Of a stretch of DNA of 17,996 bases, positions 7,154-15,781 are shown piece after piece; the first letter of the stretch is position 1; each line of letters begins with the position of its first letter. The position numbers and the translations under genes are program-made. Source of the stretch: Flavobacterium psychrophilum (GTDB taxonomy: Bacteria; Bacteroidota; Bacteroidia; Flavobacteriales; Flavobacteriaceae); contig CAMBHH010000053.1 of assembly GCA_945866505.1 (NCBI GenBank), positions 1-17,996 of the forward strand, read 5' to 3'. Below the pieces are notes generated by a model. It saw nothing but the letters and a program-made list of their open reading frames with translations. It was not told the DNA's origin and made no database searches.

Positions 7154-8509
7154 TTACTTTTGTACGACAACTTTAAAGGTTTTTGAATTCGTGTTATCTG
7201 AAATTTTTAAAATATAAATTCCACTGTATAATGTATCTGTTTCAAAAAAACAAATGGTACTTCCTTGTAAAAATGTTTTCGTAGCAACTATTCGCCCTTG
7301 TTCATCTATCAATTCAGCATTAAAGTTTTCGGTAATCATTTCGCTAGATTGGATAGCAATTAAATCTGATGCAGGATTGGGAAAAATTTGAAACCCTAAA
7401 TTGTCAAGAGTAAAGCTATTTGATCCTAAAGTAGGACTGTAGGTTGTGGTAGTTTCTGTTACGGAAGTTGTTAATTTTGAAGCAACTTTCGTTCCATAAA
7501 AAGTTGGTCCAACAACATAGGGGTACACTGAATTATAATTGGCATCAACTGTACAAAAATAGGCATAGGTTCCATTTGGATATTCTGGTGTAACACAAAA
7601 ACGACCATTGTGCACATCAAGATAATCTGAATCGGCATTTGTAGTAAATTGATAATCTTCCTTGTACATTCCTAAGGGGAATTGTGTACTCACTGCTGGA
7701 CCAGTTGTTACAGTTTCGCCAGTATAATAAGTCGTTCTTGACGTAATATTTCGTAAACTAAATCCTGATTTCATTCTGGTAATACCGCCAGTGCCATCTA
7801 CATTTTTGTAACCAAAAGCACCATATATTGGAAAACCATCATAAGCAAAACCTAAAAGGGGCGAATGTGTTGTAGCGTCAATTTTATACAGCCCATCAGC
7901 CAAATATAAATTGCAAATTGTAGATATTACTGTTAAATCTAAATTAAAAGCACTTGGATTTTGATGATGGTGATAATTTGTTCCTGCAGGGTGTCCTTTT
8001 GCACAGTCGAAGCCAGCTTTTTCATATAAAACGGCATCTCGATTCCATACGCCGTCGCCAAAACCGCCTCCAGGACCTCCCGCATTTAAACCTGTGGATG
8101 ATTTATAAGAAACGCCATCGCGGTAATCAAATAAAGCAACTCCATTTATAAAAACTCCAATGTTGCCTCCTGTTGTGGCTGAAAGGGTTCCTGTATTTTT
8201 TGTGGGAGTTAATGGAAATTTAAAAATTGCATTTTGTGCTCCAGCAAGGTTTGTATTTCCATCTAAAAATGGACCTGTTACATAAGATGGAATTCCATTT
8301 GTACTTACATAAACATAATTAGTAGAATATTGAACTTTTTGTACATTAGCCAAAGTAGCATCGACAATAGGTGTTGAGTTTCCAGAAACATAGTGTCTTC
8401 CAGTTATAGAAGTTGTATTTCTTAGCCAAGAAGTAATGGCAGGATTTGTCTGGGCTATCGAGGAGTTTCCCATAGCAATTAGACCTAGAATTGTTAAAAT
8501 TTTTTTCAT
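7154..8509 (-). CDS. Secreted YHYH-domain protein with T9SS sorting domain
   Basis: 451 residues. Signal peptide MKKILTILGLIAMGNSSIAQ (1-20) directs Sec export. The YHYH domain (about 60-335) shows GTNYHHHQNP (176-185), which is YHHH here rather than YHYH, followed by FAYDGFPIYG (221-230) and LDVHNGRFCVTPEYPNGTYA (297-316), the hallmarks of PF14240. The paired histidines suggest metal binding, but the family's biochemical role is not established to my knowledge. Residues 371-451 form a type A T9SS sorting domain (FQIFPNPASD, then GIYILKI, ending FKVVVQK), so the protein should cross the outer membrane and be attached or released. Upstream on the same strand are a truncated anti-sigma-like ORF and an ECF sigma factor (128-bp gap). 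ATG start at 8509. Confidence 0.92.
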   Translation of the reverse strand: MKKILTILGLIAMGNSSIAQTNPAITSWLRNTTSITGRHYVSGNSTPIVDATLANVQKVQYSTNYVYVSTNGIPSYVTGPFLDGNTNLAGAQNAIFKFPLTPTKNTGTLSATTGGNIGVFINGVALFDYRDGVSYKSSTGLNAGGPGGGFGDGVWNRDAVLYEKAGFDCAKGHPAGTNYHHHQNPSAFNLDLTVISTICNLYLADGLYKIDATTHSPLLGFAYDGFPIYGAFGYKNVDGTGGITRMKSGFSLRNITSRTTYYTGETVTTGPAVSTQFPLGMYKEDYQFTTNADSDYLDVHNGRFCVTPEYPNGTYAYFCTVDANYNSVYPYVVGPTFYGTKVASKLTTSVTETTTTYSPTLGSNSFTLDNLGFQIFPNPASDLIAIQSSEMITENFNAELIDEQGRIVATKTFLQGSTICFFETDTLYSGIYILKISDNTNSKTFKVVVQK

Positions 8510-8543
8510 AAATAAGGTTTTAGTGTTTCTATTTTTTTAGACA

Positions 8544-8562
8544 AAGAATAAACTTTATTCTT
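8544..8562. promoter_or_regulatory. 19-bp palindrome upstream of the YHYH gene
   Basis: AAGAATAAACTTTATTCTT is a perfect palindrome of 9-bp arms around one central base, 35-53 bp before the YHYH start codon, where a promoter or operator would lie. On the minus strand its right end runs into TATTCTTTG, close to a Bacteroidota -7 box but one base too long. Candidate binding site for a dimeric regulator; no regulator is implied by the sequence itself. Confidence 0.35.
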
Positions 8563-8637
8563 GCGTTTTATTTTAAAAATTAAACTCTGCGAAATCAAAA
8601 ATTTTATTTTAAATGTCCGGAAAGATTTGATAGCATG

Positions 8638-8739
8638 CTAGCATTTGATTTTAATAAATAGCGCATCATCAGGAGCGATTTTTGCAATTCCATTGTTGCG
8701 GTTTAAGACTTCCTTTATTCGTTTTCCTTTTTTCTTCAT
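8638..8739 (-). pseudogene. Truncated anti-sigma-like ORF downstream of the ECF sigma gene
   Basis: 33 codons from the ATG at 8739, 23 bp after the sigma factor stop. The product contains RIKEVLNRNNGIAKIAPDDA followed by LFIKIKC. This resembles the start of small Bacteroidota anti-sigma proteins encoded directly after ECF sigma genes, which read roughly EVLNSLDGIxKAxPPxFLYTRI before a transmembrane helix. Here a TAG follows at once and the same frame downstream shows no membrane segment, so the part that would span the membrane is missing. Either the anti-sigma gene is broken or the resemblance is accidental; position and pattern together favour the former. Confidence 0.45.
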
Positions 8740-8762
8740 TTTACTTTAGCCAAGTTTAATTC

Positions 8763-9308
8763 TTATTCCTTGTGATAGTACTCGAATTTATTTGATAATT
8801 TTTCTTTAAGTTTTGTCTTTGACCTAAAAATCAAGGACTCAACAGCTGAAATACTAACTTCTAAAATTTCTGAAATTTCAAGATTTGATAAACCATCAAT
8901 TTTAGAAAGGATGAAAGCAGCTTTTTGGTTTTCGGATAATTCATTAATGACTTTATAAAGAATTTCTGCTTTTTCTTTGTTTTCTAATAAAATTCCCGGA
9001 TGTTCAAAGTTGGAAATTTTTTGTATTTCAAATTCGCTTTCAATTTTCCTTCCAAAAATAAAATATCGCTTTCTACTCTTTTTATGTTTAAGATAATTCA
9101 AGCATTTATTAACTGTTATTCTGTAAATCCAAGTTTTTAGTGCGGATTTTTCTTTGAATTGGGATAGTGAGTAATGCAATTGCACAAAGACATCTTGCGT
9201 TATTTCCTCTGCATCTTCTCTGTTTTGCAAATAATTAAGTCCCACATTATACACCATTATTTTGTATTGGTCATAAATTTTTTTGAAATCTTTTTGACTT
9301 ATTTCCAA
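8763..9308 (-). CDS. ECF-type RNA polymerase sigma-70 factor
   Basis: 181 residues starting at a TTG (9308); no ATG lies near the expected N-terminus. The sigma-2 region (about 8-85) includes YNVGLNYLQNREDAEEITQD for core binding and LKTWIYRITVNKCLNYLKHK for -10 recognition. The sigma-4 region (about 122-172) has LSENQKAAFILSKIDGLSNL and the helix-turn-helix EISEILEVSISAVESLIFRS. Length and layout are typical of Bacteroidota ECF factors. The gene that would normally follow as its membrane anti-sigma partner is reduced to 33 codons, so activity may be unrestrained or controlled another way. The secreted thioredoxin-fold gene lies 74 bp upstream and the YHYH gene downstream on the same strand, both candidate members of its regulon. 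Confidence 0.95.
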   Translation of the reverse strand: MEISQKDFKKIYDQYKIMVYNVGLNYLQNREDAEEITQDVFVQLHYSLSQFKEKSALKTWIYRITVNKCLNYLKHKKSRKRYFIFGRKIESEFEIQKISNFEHPGILLENKEKAEILYKVINELSENQKAAFILSKIDGLSNLEISEILEVSISAVESLIFRSKTKLKEKLSNKFEYYHKE

Positions 9309-9382
9309 TTTGAAAAAGGTTTTTTTTGAGACTAATTACTTTTTCACTAATCGAACTAATCTTTAAAAAAGAAACTTTCTTT

Positions 9383-10747
9383 CTACAGGGGTTTAAAGAA
9401 CTCCAATACTTCTGCAAAACCAGACATCTTTTGAATAATTAAACCGTGAGTGTCTAATAAAAATAATGTAGGCGTAGCAATGACTGCATAATTATTGAAG
9501 TTTAGGCTTTTCATACCTTTAAAATCACAATATGTGTCTGACCATGGGAATGTGGCTGCAGTTTTTTTAAATTCATTTTCATCCACATCACTAGACAAGG
9601 CAATAATTCTTACTCCTTTTGAGGCAATTGCTTCATAATTTTTTTGTAGACCCTCAATTGTGGCTTGACAAGGACCACAACCCGATTTGTAAAATAGCAA
9701 CAAGCTGTAGTTTGAATTTAGTTCCGCTGTTTTAATGATCTTTGGTTCTTGGTTTTTATTTTCCTTGTTGCTAACCGAATTGTAAAATACCAAATCTGGT
9801 GCTTTGCCTGTAAGATCTTGTTTAAAAATATTCAGTACACCATCGTAATTCAACAGGCGCTTCGATTTCTTTATGACAGGTATCAGAGCAAAAACTGCAT
9901 CATCTTTGCCTACTTTGGTCAATTCTTTAGTTAAACTAGTTGCAAAGTCAGTGTAGATAAGATCGCTTTTAATGCGGTTTATTATCGAAGTGGCATCGTC
10001 GATCAATTTGGCATCGTCCTTAAAGACTGTTGTTTGCATTTGTACCCAATTGTTGATAATGCCAGTCCAATGATTAGAAGTGTACAACACTTCAAAATCA
10101 AGTTCATTTGTAATAAAATGGTTAATGTCTTTTGCCTTTTCTTTTTCATCTAATGTTATTGTTGTGCCGATGCCCATTGTCAGGTTTACAATTTGACGGA
10201 ACTTGGCAGCATATAATTTAGAAATACTTAAAGTTTTGTTGTAATCTTCAAATTGTTTTATAAGGCTATTATATTCTATCGATGCCAGCTTGTAAAGCTT
10301 ACTTTCTTCGTCATACGCTCGTTTGGTAGCCAACATCGCATCGTGTTTTTCATAAAGCTGTTCTTGTTTTTTATAGTTGGCATGGTCTATCATATTCTCC
10401 GAAGTGTTTTTGTAAACAATATTTTCGGCTGTGGGAATGCTATCTAAACAGGCTACCGAAAAATCTTCATTGTTAATGATTAAATCCAAGCCACCACCAG
10501 TAGCACTATTAGTCAAGTACCACCGCGCCATTCCTTTATAGCCCTTATATTGCTCCGGGATTGTGAGTTGGATTTTGCCTCCTTTAGCAATAGTATCGCT
10601 TTTAAGGATAAGACGTTTATCTCCCTGAAAAATTATAAAATCATAAGTTTTTCCTGCAAAATAGGGAAATTCTAGGTTTATGGTTTGTGCTCTTACACTA
10701 AAGCTAGGAAGTACTAAAAAAATATAGTATAATAAATAATTTTTCAT
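9383..10747 (-). CDS. Secreted TlpA-like thioredoxin-fold protein
   Basis: 454 residues. A signal peptide (about 1-20, ending FSVRA before QT) indicates export to the periplasm. The N-terminal beta-rich part (21-110) resembles the DUF4369-type domain that often precedes TlpA domains. A long helical middle follows (about 120-310). The thioredoxin fold is C-terminal (about 315-454), with LLLFYKSGCGPCQATIEGLQ carrying active-site C357 and C360, and VIATPTLFLLD with the cis-proline P426. Known members reduce or isomerise disulfides in exported proteins or supply electrons to metal-centre assembly. It precedes the ECF sigma gene by 74 bp and may share a transcript. ATG start at 10747. No T9SS sorting domain, so it probably stays in the periplasm. 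Confidence 0.9.
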   Translation of the reverse strand: MKNYLLYYIFLVLPSFSVRAQTINLEFPYFAGKTYDFIIFQGDKRLILKSDTIAKGGKIQLTIPEQYKGYKGMARWYLTNSATGGGLDLIINNEDFSVACLDSIPTAENIVYKNTSENMIDHANYKKQEQLYEKHDAMLATKRAYDEESKLYKLASIEYNSLIKQFEDYNKTLSISKLYAAKFRQIVNLTMGIGTTITLDEKEKAKDINHFITNELDFEVLYTSNHWTGIINNWVQMQTTVFKDDAKLIDDATSIINRIKSDLIYTDFATSLTKELTKVGKDDAVFALIPVIKKSKRLLNYDGVLNIFKQDLTGKAPDLVFYNSVSNKENKNQEPKIIKTAELNSNYSLLLFYKSGCGPCQATIEGLQKNYEAIASKGVRIIALSSDVDENEFKKTAATFPWSDTYCDFKGMKSLNFNNYAVIATPTLFLLDTHGLIIQKMSGFAEVLEFFKPL

Positions 10748-11148
10748 TGCATAGTGATTTTTGAAAAAAAAGATTAGTTGCTTCGTAGTTTTGTTTTTTA
10801 TAGCCTATAAGTAGGTCCGAATAGATTTGACAGATACTCTATTTAACACTTTATAGCTATTTTGAAAAACCGCTCAAAACACCTCTTTTTTGATGTTTTT
10901 AAAATACTTTTTTAAGTGTTTATTGTACTATAGTAGCTTTATATTGGAAGCAAGTTGATTGTTTGCTACCCAGCATACTCTTTGTAAGTTTTTATTTGAT
11001 TCATCGGTGTATTCATTATTTTTTGAGAAATAGGAACTATTTATTGTTTGCAATTAAAAATCCCCCCGCTTTAGCGCAGGGGGAGAAGCAAAAAAATTAA
11101 CTTCTTCGCTGTAAAATACTTAATAGTAAAAAAGACAAAAAATTATAA
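10748..11148. other. Intergenic region between surface operon and TlpA-like gene
   Basis: About 400 bp without an open frame of note. It contains the surface operon's terminator at the right and presumably the promoter of the TlpA-like gene at the left. I found no clean TTTG / TAnnTTTG pair on the minus strand. Confidence 0.5.
11061..11084 (-). terminator. GC-rich intrinsic terminator of the surface operon
   Basis: On the minus strand the stem pairs TCCCCC with GGGGGA and CGC with GCG around a 4-base loop (TAAA), with a two-base bulge, followed directly by TTTTTA. It stands out in this AT-rich sequence and lies 65 bp past the stop codon of the FISUMP gene. Confidence 0.85.
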
Positions 11149-12840
11149 TTATTCTAAGACACAACGCACCGAAAAGCCATTTACACGACTGGCGAATGTA
11201 GCCGAAACGCTATTGCTAGCGAAGTACAGTTGGTAGGCGTTAGCACTATATTCAGTACTGCTCCAATAGTTGCCGCTCAGACTACGACCAGTCAAAAGAC
11301 CACTTGAGCTGTTGCGCAATCCGCTCACTGTTAGTGTTAATGTCTTGGTGCTGGCATTAGGTCCAAAATGAATAGCAACGCCATAGTTTGTAGCATTATT
11401 TGCCCAAGTACCCGTTCTACTCACAGTATTGTTTGCGATTACTGCGGTCCATTGTGCATTTGTTGGCACTCTATACCCTGTTGGACAAGGATCAGTAGCG
11501 GTTTTTGTACCATCTGCCCAAGAACCATTTGAGGCAGCGGTAGTACTCCAACCAGATATCGCAGTAGATGCAGTGCTTGCTGTAGCGACAGCAGTACTTT
11601 TCCCCCATTGGTAATAGTTACCGTGTATGCCTTGTACCGGCACATTCGGGTCTAAAGTGGTATCTGTTGCTCCTAGATTGTGACACGCAAAGACTTTATA
11701 AACACTTGAGGACACATAGGCTCCACAATTTACAACAGTGATGGTGCCCGAAGCACTGATATTACCACAACCACCTACTAAAGGGACAGCATAGTTAAAT
11801 GTTCCCAAAGTAGTAGGTGTGCCACTAATAGTAATGGTGTTGCTAGCCCAAGCTGCCGTCACCCCAGTAGGCAATCCTGTGGCAGTACCAATACCTGTGG
11901 CGTTAGTGGTGGTATGTGTAACATTGCTCATCGCAAAGTTTATTATTGTATAAGGAGAAGATGATGCAGATCCTACGACCAGGTTTGGAGCTACGGTGAT
12001 AGTTCCTGCAGCATTCACAGTTCCACCACAACCAGAAATAGGGATGGTATAAGTAAATGTTCCTGATGCTGTTGGGGTACCGCTAATGGTAATCGTATTA
12101 CTAGCCCAAGCTGCAGTTACACCAGCAGGTAAACCAGTGGTTTCACCAATACCAGTAGCTTCACCTGAAGTAGTGTGTGTAATTGGTGTTAGAGCTGTAT
12201 TGACACATAATGTAGGCGTTGACGATGCTGAGGTTACTGCTTTAGAGATTCCAACGGTAACGGTACTTGAGCAACTTAGTGATTGTTTAGTAAATGTACC
12301 TGTTAAAGTTCCTGCCGCATTTGGTGTTCCTGTCAAAGTATAAGTAAATTGTTGAGATGATCCTGCGTTGATTGTAGTCAACTCGCTCGGACTTACCGAG
12401 GACACAACCACTCCAGTTAAACCAGATAAGACCAAATCAGTGGTTTGGGGCGTTATTTGTTTTGCAGAAAAATCATTATTGGTAATAGTTACTCCGTATG
12501 TAGTGCCGCTCAGAGCCGAAGTACAAAAGCTTCCTGCAAATCCTGAACTAACAGCGCTAACCAACGATGTATTAGTAGAAGTATTCAAACATTCTGACCA
12601 TGCACCATTTTGATATCCTTTAAAACAGTTGGACGAAATGTCGTAAATCAGCAAGCCGTTTACAGGACTCGAAATGGCAGCTGTGTTTGCCACTCTTGGC
12701 AAGAGCAATCCTTTGTTAGTGCTTGTCAAATCCAAAATGGAAGAAGCATCTGGCGTTGTGGTACCTATACCCGTTTGACCAGTAACACTAGTCACTGCGA
12801 AAACAGTAAGTGCTAAAATTGTTTTAATTGTATTTTTCAT
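11149..12840 (-). CDS. Exported FISUMP-domain protein with Ig-like repeats
   Basis: 563 residues, ATG start. Signal peptide 1-21 (ending SVTGQ), then [20 protein letters not shown] (24-43), a short module common at the N-terminus of Bacteroidota surface proteins and ending with [10 protein letters not shown]. Residues 120-370 form Ig-like repeats: two clear 86-residue units (200-284 and 285-370) sharing [18 protein letters not shown], plus a divergent unit before them. The C-terminus (372-563) is a Fibrobacter succinogenes major paralogous domain (FISUMP, TIGR02145): [10 protein letters not shown], then [40 protein letters not shown] and [10 protein letters not shown]. There is no T9SS sorting domain, so it may rely on the preceding gene products for surface attachment. 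It follows the T9SS protein gene by 10 bp, a tight operon. FISUMP function is unknown; it shares the fold of formylglycine-generating and lectin-like domains. Confidence 0.9.
   Translation of the reverse strand: MKNTIKTILALTVFAVTSVTGQTGIGTTTPDASSILDLTSTNKGLLLPRVANTAAISSPVNGLLIYDISSNCFKGYQNGAWSECLNTSTNTSLVSAVSSGFAGSFCTSALSGTTYGVTITNNDFSAKQITPQTTDLVLSGLTGVVVSSVSPSELTTINAGSSQQFTYTLTGTPNAAGTLTGTFTKQSLSCSSTVTVGISKAVTSASSTPTLCVNTALTPITHTTSGEATGIGETTGLPAGVTAAWASNTITISGTPTASGTFTYTIPISGCGGTVNAAGTITVAPNLVVGSASSSPYTIINFAMSNVTHTTTNATGIGTATGLPTGVTAAWASNTITISGTPTTLGTFNYAVPLVGGCGNISASGTITVVNCGAYVSSSVYKVFACHNLGATDTTLDPNVPVQGIHGNYYQWGKSTAVATASTASTAISGWSTTAASNGSWADGTKTATDPCPTGYRVPTNAQWTAVIANNTVSRTGTWANNATNYGVAIHFGPNASTKTLTLTVSGLRNSSSGLLTGRSLSGNYWSSTEYSANAYQLYFASNSVSATFASRVNGFSVRCVLE
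11731..12243 (-). repeat. Two tandem 86-codon Ig-like repeat units
   Basis: The units at 11989-12243 and 11731-11988 have a period of 258 bp. The central block encoding [18 protein letters not shown] is almost unchanged in protein while its codons differ at many third positions. This points to an old duplication under protein-level constraint, not recent copying. Confidence 0.8.
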
Positions 12841-12850
12841 TTGCGTAAAT

Positions 12851-15226
12851 TTATTTTTTGTTAATTAGTTTATGTGTTGCGACAGCTCCGTTGTTGGTTT
12901 TTATCTTAGCGATATAAATGCCATCTGCAAAACAGAACGAGTTTGTTATTGCTAACTGATTGTTGCCTTTAATTTTAGTGACTAAACGCCCTGAGAGGTC
13001 ATAAATGCTTACCTCAGTTAAGGGTAAACTAGCTGTAATTTGCAACATTTGTTTGTAAATAGTGGCAATAACTTTTTTAGAATCGTATTCAGGTGTATTC
13101 AATGTTTTATAGGTATACACTATTTTGAAACGGTCGTTCATCGATGTGCTGCTGGACGAAAAGGTATAATCACCTAGTGCCAAATCTGTGAAAGTATTCA
13201 TAGTTTTATCGTGCAACAACACATTTACTACATTAGAGGCAAAAATTCCTTCTTTGCCAGTTATACTTATGGTATATATTTTTTCAGTAGTTGCTGTATT
13301 TGAAATACCAAGAGTGACAACATCTGTTACATCAAATTCAGGACGGGCGTTAATGGCTAGTTTTCTTCCATCGATTTCAAATATAGAATACAATTGAGCT
13401 GTACTTACGGAGTTTCTACCAGCATCATACATTCTATCGTAACCTAGCGTAGCTTCAGGCATATACGCCACTAATATTTGGCTAAAGACACCATCATTGT
13501 TTGTCAAGTTCAGTTTAAACCTGTTTACAAGTTCTTGTTTTGGAGCAGCAACTTTTTTGAACTGATCGTTATCTGTTGTCAATCGCATACAGTTGTTAAA
13601 AACCACCGAACCTGAATTGACTAAAGATTTAACGTGAAATCCTTGTCCAGAAGCTATTTTTCCGTTAAATGTTTGTGTAATTGCGCTAGGAACAACAGAA
13701 CCCGCGAGAGTGTAAGCGATATAATCTGCTTGACTGTACGATGTTAAACCATCATTTTGCGTAGCCGCTTGCCAAACATAAACCACACCATCTATATTGG
13801 TATTTTCGGTTAGGAATTTATCTGCATCAATGGCGGATGGATATGGATTGGCGACAAAAACGTGTGACCGTCCCCCATTTGGAAAGGCTAAATCATTTGT
13901 TATAGCGACCGAAAGGTCCCCATTGTTTGCTTTACCCGTAAAGGTAAGATTAATAACGTCAGTAGTGGCAGTATTGTTAAAAGGTGCTTGGTTACGTACT
14001 CGAGTTGCAAAACCTTTTCCTGTTTCTATAGCGGTAGCGATTTGCCAACCGCCACCTGTACCAGAAACATATTTGAGTTTCGTGTCAAAAGCATTGTTTA
14101 GTCCCGCTGCATTTGTACTAGCTTTTGCACCATCCAATTGTGCAAAGAAATTACCTGCAATTGGAGTTCCCCAGTAAATGTAATCATATTGTCTCATTGC
14201 TCTAGTGGTCTTTGTAAGTACGATGTTTGGTCCATCAACACCTGTCGCTCTTTGAACCACACTTGATTCACTTGACATAAAAATAGAACCAGTTCCCGAC
14301 GCACCGTTTACAATCTCGACATTTTGGGAACCAGTTAATGTTATATCAGCATTTAACACTAGAGAATTGCAAACTAATGATCCTGCAAAATTGCCATTGA
14401 TAATAACTGGATTTTCTAGTGTTGGTGTTCCACTAGGGCTCCATGAAGTACCATCCCAAATTTTTGTAATTCCGGCTGCGACAATAGGAGAACAAGAGAT
14501 GTTCTCGGTGCCCAAAGAGAAGTAACTGTAAATGCTTAAATCTACCGCTTCAGATGATGTAATCGATCCTGCTTGAATTGTTGAGCTCGAGTCTCCCACA
14601 ATGGATTTATCGTCAACAGTAGATGTTATTTTTACCCATTTAGATCCATCAAAACCTACAATAGTTAGATTGGAAGTTGAACTTGCAACTCCTATAGCAG
14701 TTAAGTCGCTACTGTCTCTCCAAGTAAGAGTGATAGTAGCCAAGTTTGTACCGTTGATATTCCAGTATTCAGTGGTAGATATTGACTCTAATGACGAATC
14801 TAAAGTAGCCCCTAGTCCTGCGGCGCTAGCTCTATAATAAGCTACATCAACTTCATCTGTGGTAGATGTAGATAATTGCACTGGTGCGTAAAGGGTTTGT
14901 CCTACAGGAAAGAGGAATTGACCGATTGCGCTTCTACTTGCGTAGCCATCAAGGAAATAAGTGTCAGATGCACCAGTTGTACTTACTCCTGGGCCAAAGA
15001 TCAGTTTACCATATGTATTGTCAGTTCTTGTTGTTTTTGTTTGTCCACCTGTGCCGAAATTAAAAGCCCCAGATCCGATGTAAACAAAACTGTTGTCACT
15101 AATATACAAGGGAAGGTTATTTTGAAATTGAGCCATAGAAGAGTTTACAGCAAAAACAAGCAATAATAAAACGAACCACTTCGGCAGACCTGTATTCTTT
15201 TTTCGTTTATATGTAATTGTTTTCAA
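12851..15226 (-). CDS. Large T9SS-exported surface protein
   Basis: 791 residues. The only possible start is the TTG at 15226: an in-frame stop lies 15 bp upstream and no ATG occurs before the mature protein. A basic leader ([17 protein letters not shown]) precedes the hydrophobic core [16 protein letters not shown]. Recognisable modules are [16 protein letters not shown] near the start, [20 protein letters not shown] (about 255-275), [19 protein letters not shown] (about 340), [17 protein letters not shown] (about 460) and [20 protein letters not shown] (about 568). The last 75 residues form a T9SS sorting domain ([17 protein letters not shown], then ADGIYIAKI, ending HKLINKK), close to the type C variant. 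It is probably an adhesin-like or structural surface protein, with no catalytic motif seen. It is the middle gene of a three-gene operon, and the decayed gene at 4872-6037 is its diverged relative. Confidence 0.93.
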   Translation of the reverse strand: MKTITYKRKKNTGLPKWFVLLLLVFAVNSSMAQFQNNLPLYISDNSFVYIGSGAFNFGTGGQTKTTRTDNTYGKLIFGPGVSTTGASDTYFLDGYASRSAIGQFLFPVGQTLYAPVQLSTSTTDEVDVAYYRASAAGLGATLDSSLESISTTEYWNINGTNLATITLTWRDSSDLTAIGVASSTSNLTIVGFDGSKWVKITSTVDDKSIVGDSSSTIQAGSITSSEAVDLSIYSYFSLGTENISCSPIVAAGITKIWDGTSWSPSGTPTLENPVIINGNFAGSLVCNSLVLNADITLTGSQNVEIVNGASGTGSIFMSSESSVVQRATGVDGPNIVLTKTTRAMRQYDYIYWGTPIAGNFFAQLDGAKASTNAAGLNNAFDTKLKYVSGTGGGWQIATAIETGKGFATRVRNQAPFNNTATTDVINLTFTGKANNGDLSVAITNDLAFPNGGRSHVFVANPYPSAIDADKFLTENTNIDGVVYVWQAATQNDGLTSYSQADYIAYTLAGSVVPSAITQTFNGKIASGQGFHVKSLVNSGSVVFNNCMRLTTDNDQFKKVAAPKQELVNRFKLNLTNNDGVFSQILVAYMPEATLGYDRMYDAGRNSVSTAQLYSIFEIDGRKLAINARPEFDVTDVVTLGISNTATTEKIYTISITGKEGIFASNVVNVLLHDKTMNTFTDLALGDYTFSSSSTSMNDRFKIVYTYKTLNTPEYDSKKVIATIYKQMLQITASLPLTEVSIYDLSGRLVTKIKGNNQLAITNSFCFADGIYIAKIKTNNGAVATHKLINKK

Positions 15227-15307
15227 TTGAATAAATTTTTAAGATTTGTAAATGCGCGCTTTCAATATAAATAGAATAAAAGTTCTAGACATCCTTGATT
15301 GGACATC

Positions 15308-15514
15308 TCATTGTCTTGCAGTAAACGGTTTTTTGTTTATTATAAAAAAGCTTAAAGCCACTGCCCCAATAAAGAAAAGAGGCACATAGTCATCTATTGG
15401 CGCGTTATCACCTATTGCCTCAGGACCGTCTTCATCTCCAGCGTTTTGAGCAAATACTGGACAACTAAATCCAATACATACCAAAATCGCTAAAATACCT
15501 AATCGTTTTTTCAT
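15308..15514 (-). CDS. Small exported protein with PID-type C-terminal anchor
   Basis: 68 residues from the ATG at 15514; an upstream TTG at 15529 would add five residues before a good signal peptide (MKKRLGILAILVCIGFSC ... FAQ). The mature part is only a short acidic linker (NAGDEDGPEAIGDN) followed by APIDDYVPLFFIGAVALSFF and a basic tail IINKKPFTARQ. This tripartite tail (PID motif, hydrophobic helix, basic end) matches the short Bacteroidota proteins I know as PID-CTERM proteins, by analogy with sorting tags. It would leave a small acidic peptide on the outer face of the inner membrane. First gene of the surface operon, 81 bp before the T9SS protein. Function is unknown; a membrane adaptor or peptide signal for the larger products is speculation. 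Confidence 0.78.
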   Translation of the reverse strand: MKKRLGILAILVCIGFSCPVFAQNAGDEDGPEAIGDNAPIDDYVPLFFIGAVALSFFIINKKPFTARQ

Positions 15515-15597
15515 ATTTTTTTGTTTCAAAAAGTTACTATTACTTACTAAAATTCGTTGACTAAATTAGGGCTTGAAACTCCAAGCATAACCTAAAA

Positions 15598-15633
15598 AGT
15601 AACAGGTGGTAATTATGAAGTAATAAGTGGTAA
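15598..15633 (-). promoter_or_regulatory. Two 15-bp direct repeats spaced 21 bp, upstream of the surface operon
   Basis: AGTAACAGGTGGTAA (15598-15612) and AGTAATAAGTGGTAA (15619-15633) match at 13 of 15 positions with a start-to-start distance of exactly 21 bp, two helical turns. They lie 84-119 bp before the start of the surface operon. Known LytTR regulators such as AgrA and ComE bind paired direct repeats with this spacing, and two LytTR regulators are encoded in this window. The repeat sequence itself is not a clear match to the AgrA/ComE consensus, so the regulator is inference. Confidence 0.45.
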
Positions 15634-15655
15634 AGAATGATTTTGATTACTAAAA

Positions 15656-15751
15656 CTATTTGTCGTTGGTGTAATTATGCAATGTGCTTGCAATTCGAGA
15701 AGCTGCTTTCAAATCTACAAAGTGGGATGCTTTTAGCAAGCTAGGATGGTG
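15656..15751 (-). pseudogene. Short startless coding-like remnant after the DUF4406 gene
   Basis: A 31-codon minus-strand frame between two stops reads HHPSLLKASHFVDLKAASRI then ASTLHNYTNDK. The composition looks like a protein C-terminus, but no start codon exists. Possibly the tail of a gene formerly downstream of the DUF4406 gene. Family unknown. Confidence 0.22.
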
Positions 15752-15781
15752 TTAACTTGTAATCTTGAAATAGAAATTGTA

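Noticed and set aside
9368..9382. 15-bp palindrome AAAGAAACTTTCTTT as a terminator
   Set aside because: It has only a one-base centre and so cannot form a proper hairpin loop, and it consists of simple A/T-rich sequence.
11149..11290. FISUMP C-terminus as a diversity-generating retroelement target
   Set aside because: The fold is related to known targets, but no reverse transcriptase, template repeat or near-copy of the 3' end occurs in the window, and the codons show no adenine-rich variable pattern.
12086..12816. Plus-strand open frames opposite the FISUMP gene
   Set aside because: They are antisense shadows of the low-complexity, GC-richer repeat coding sequence, without any independent coding features.
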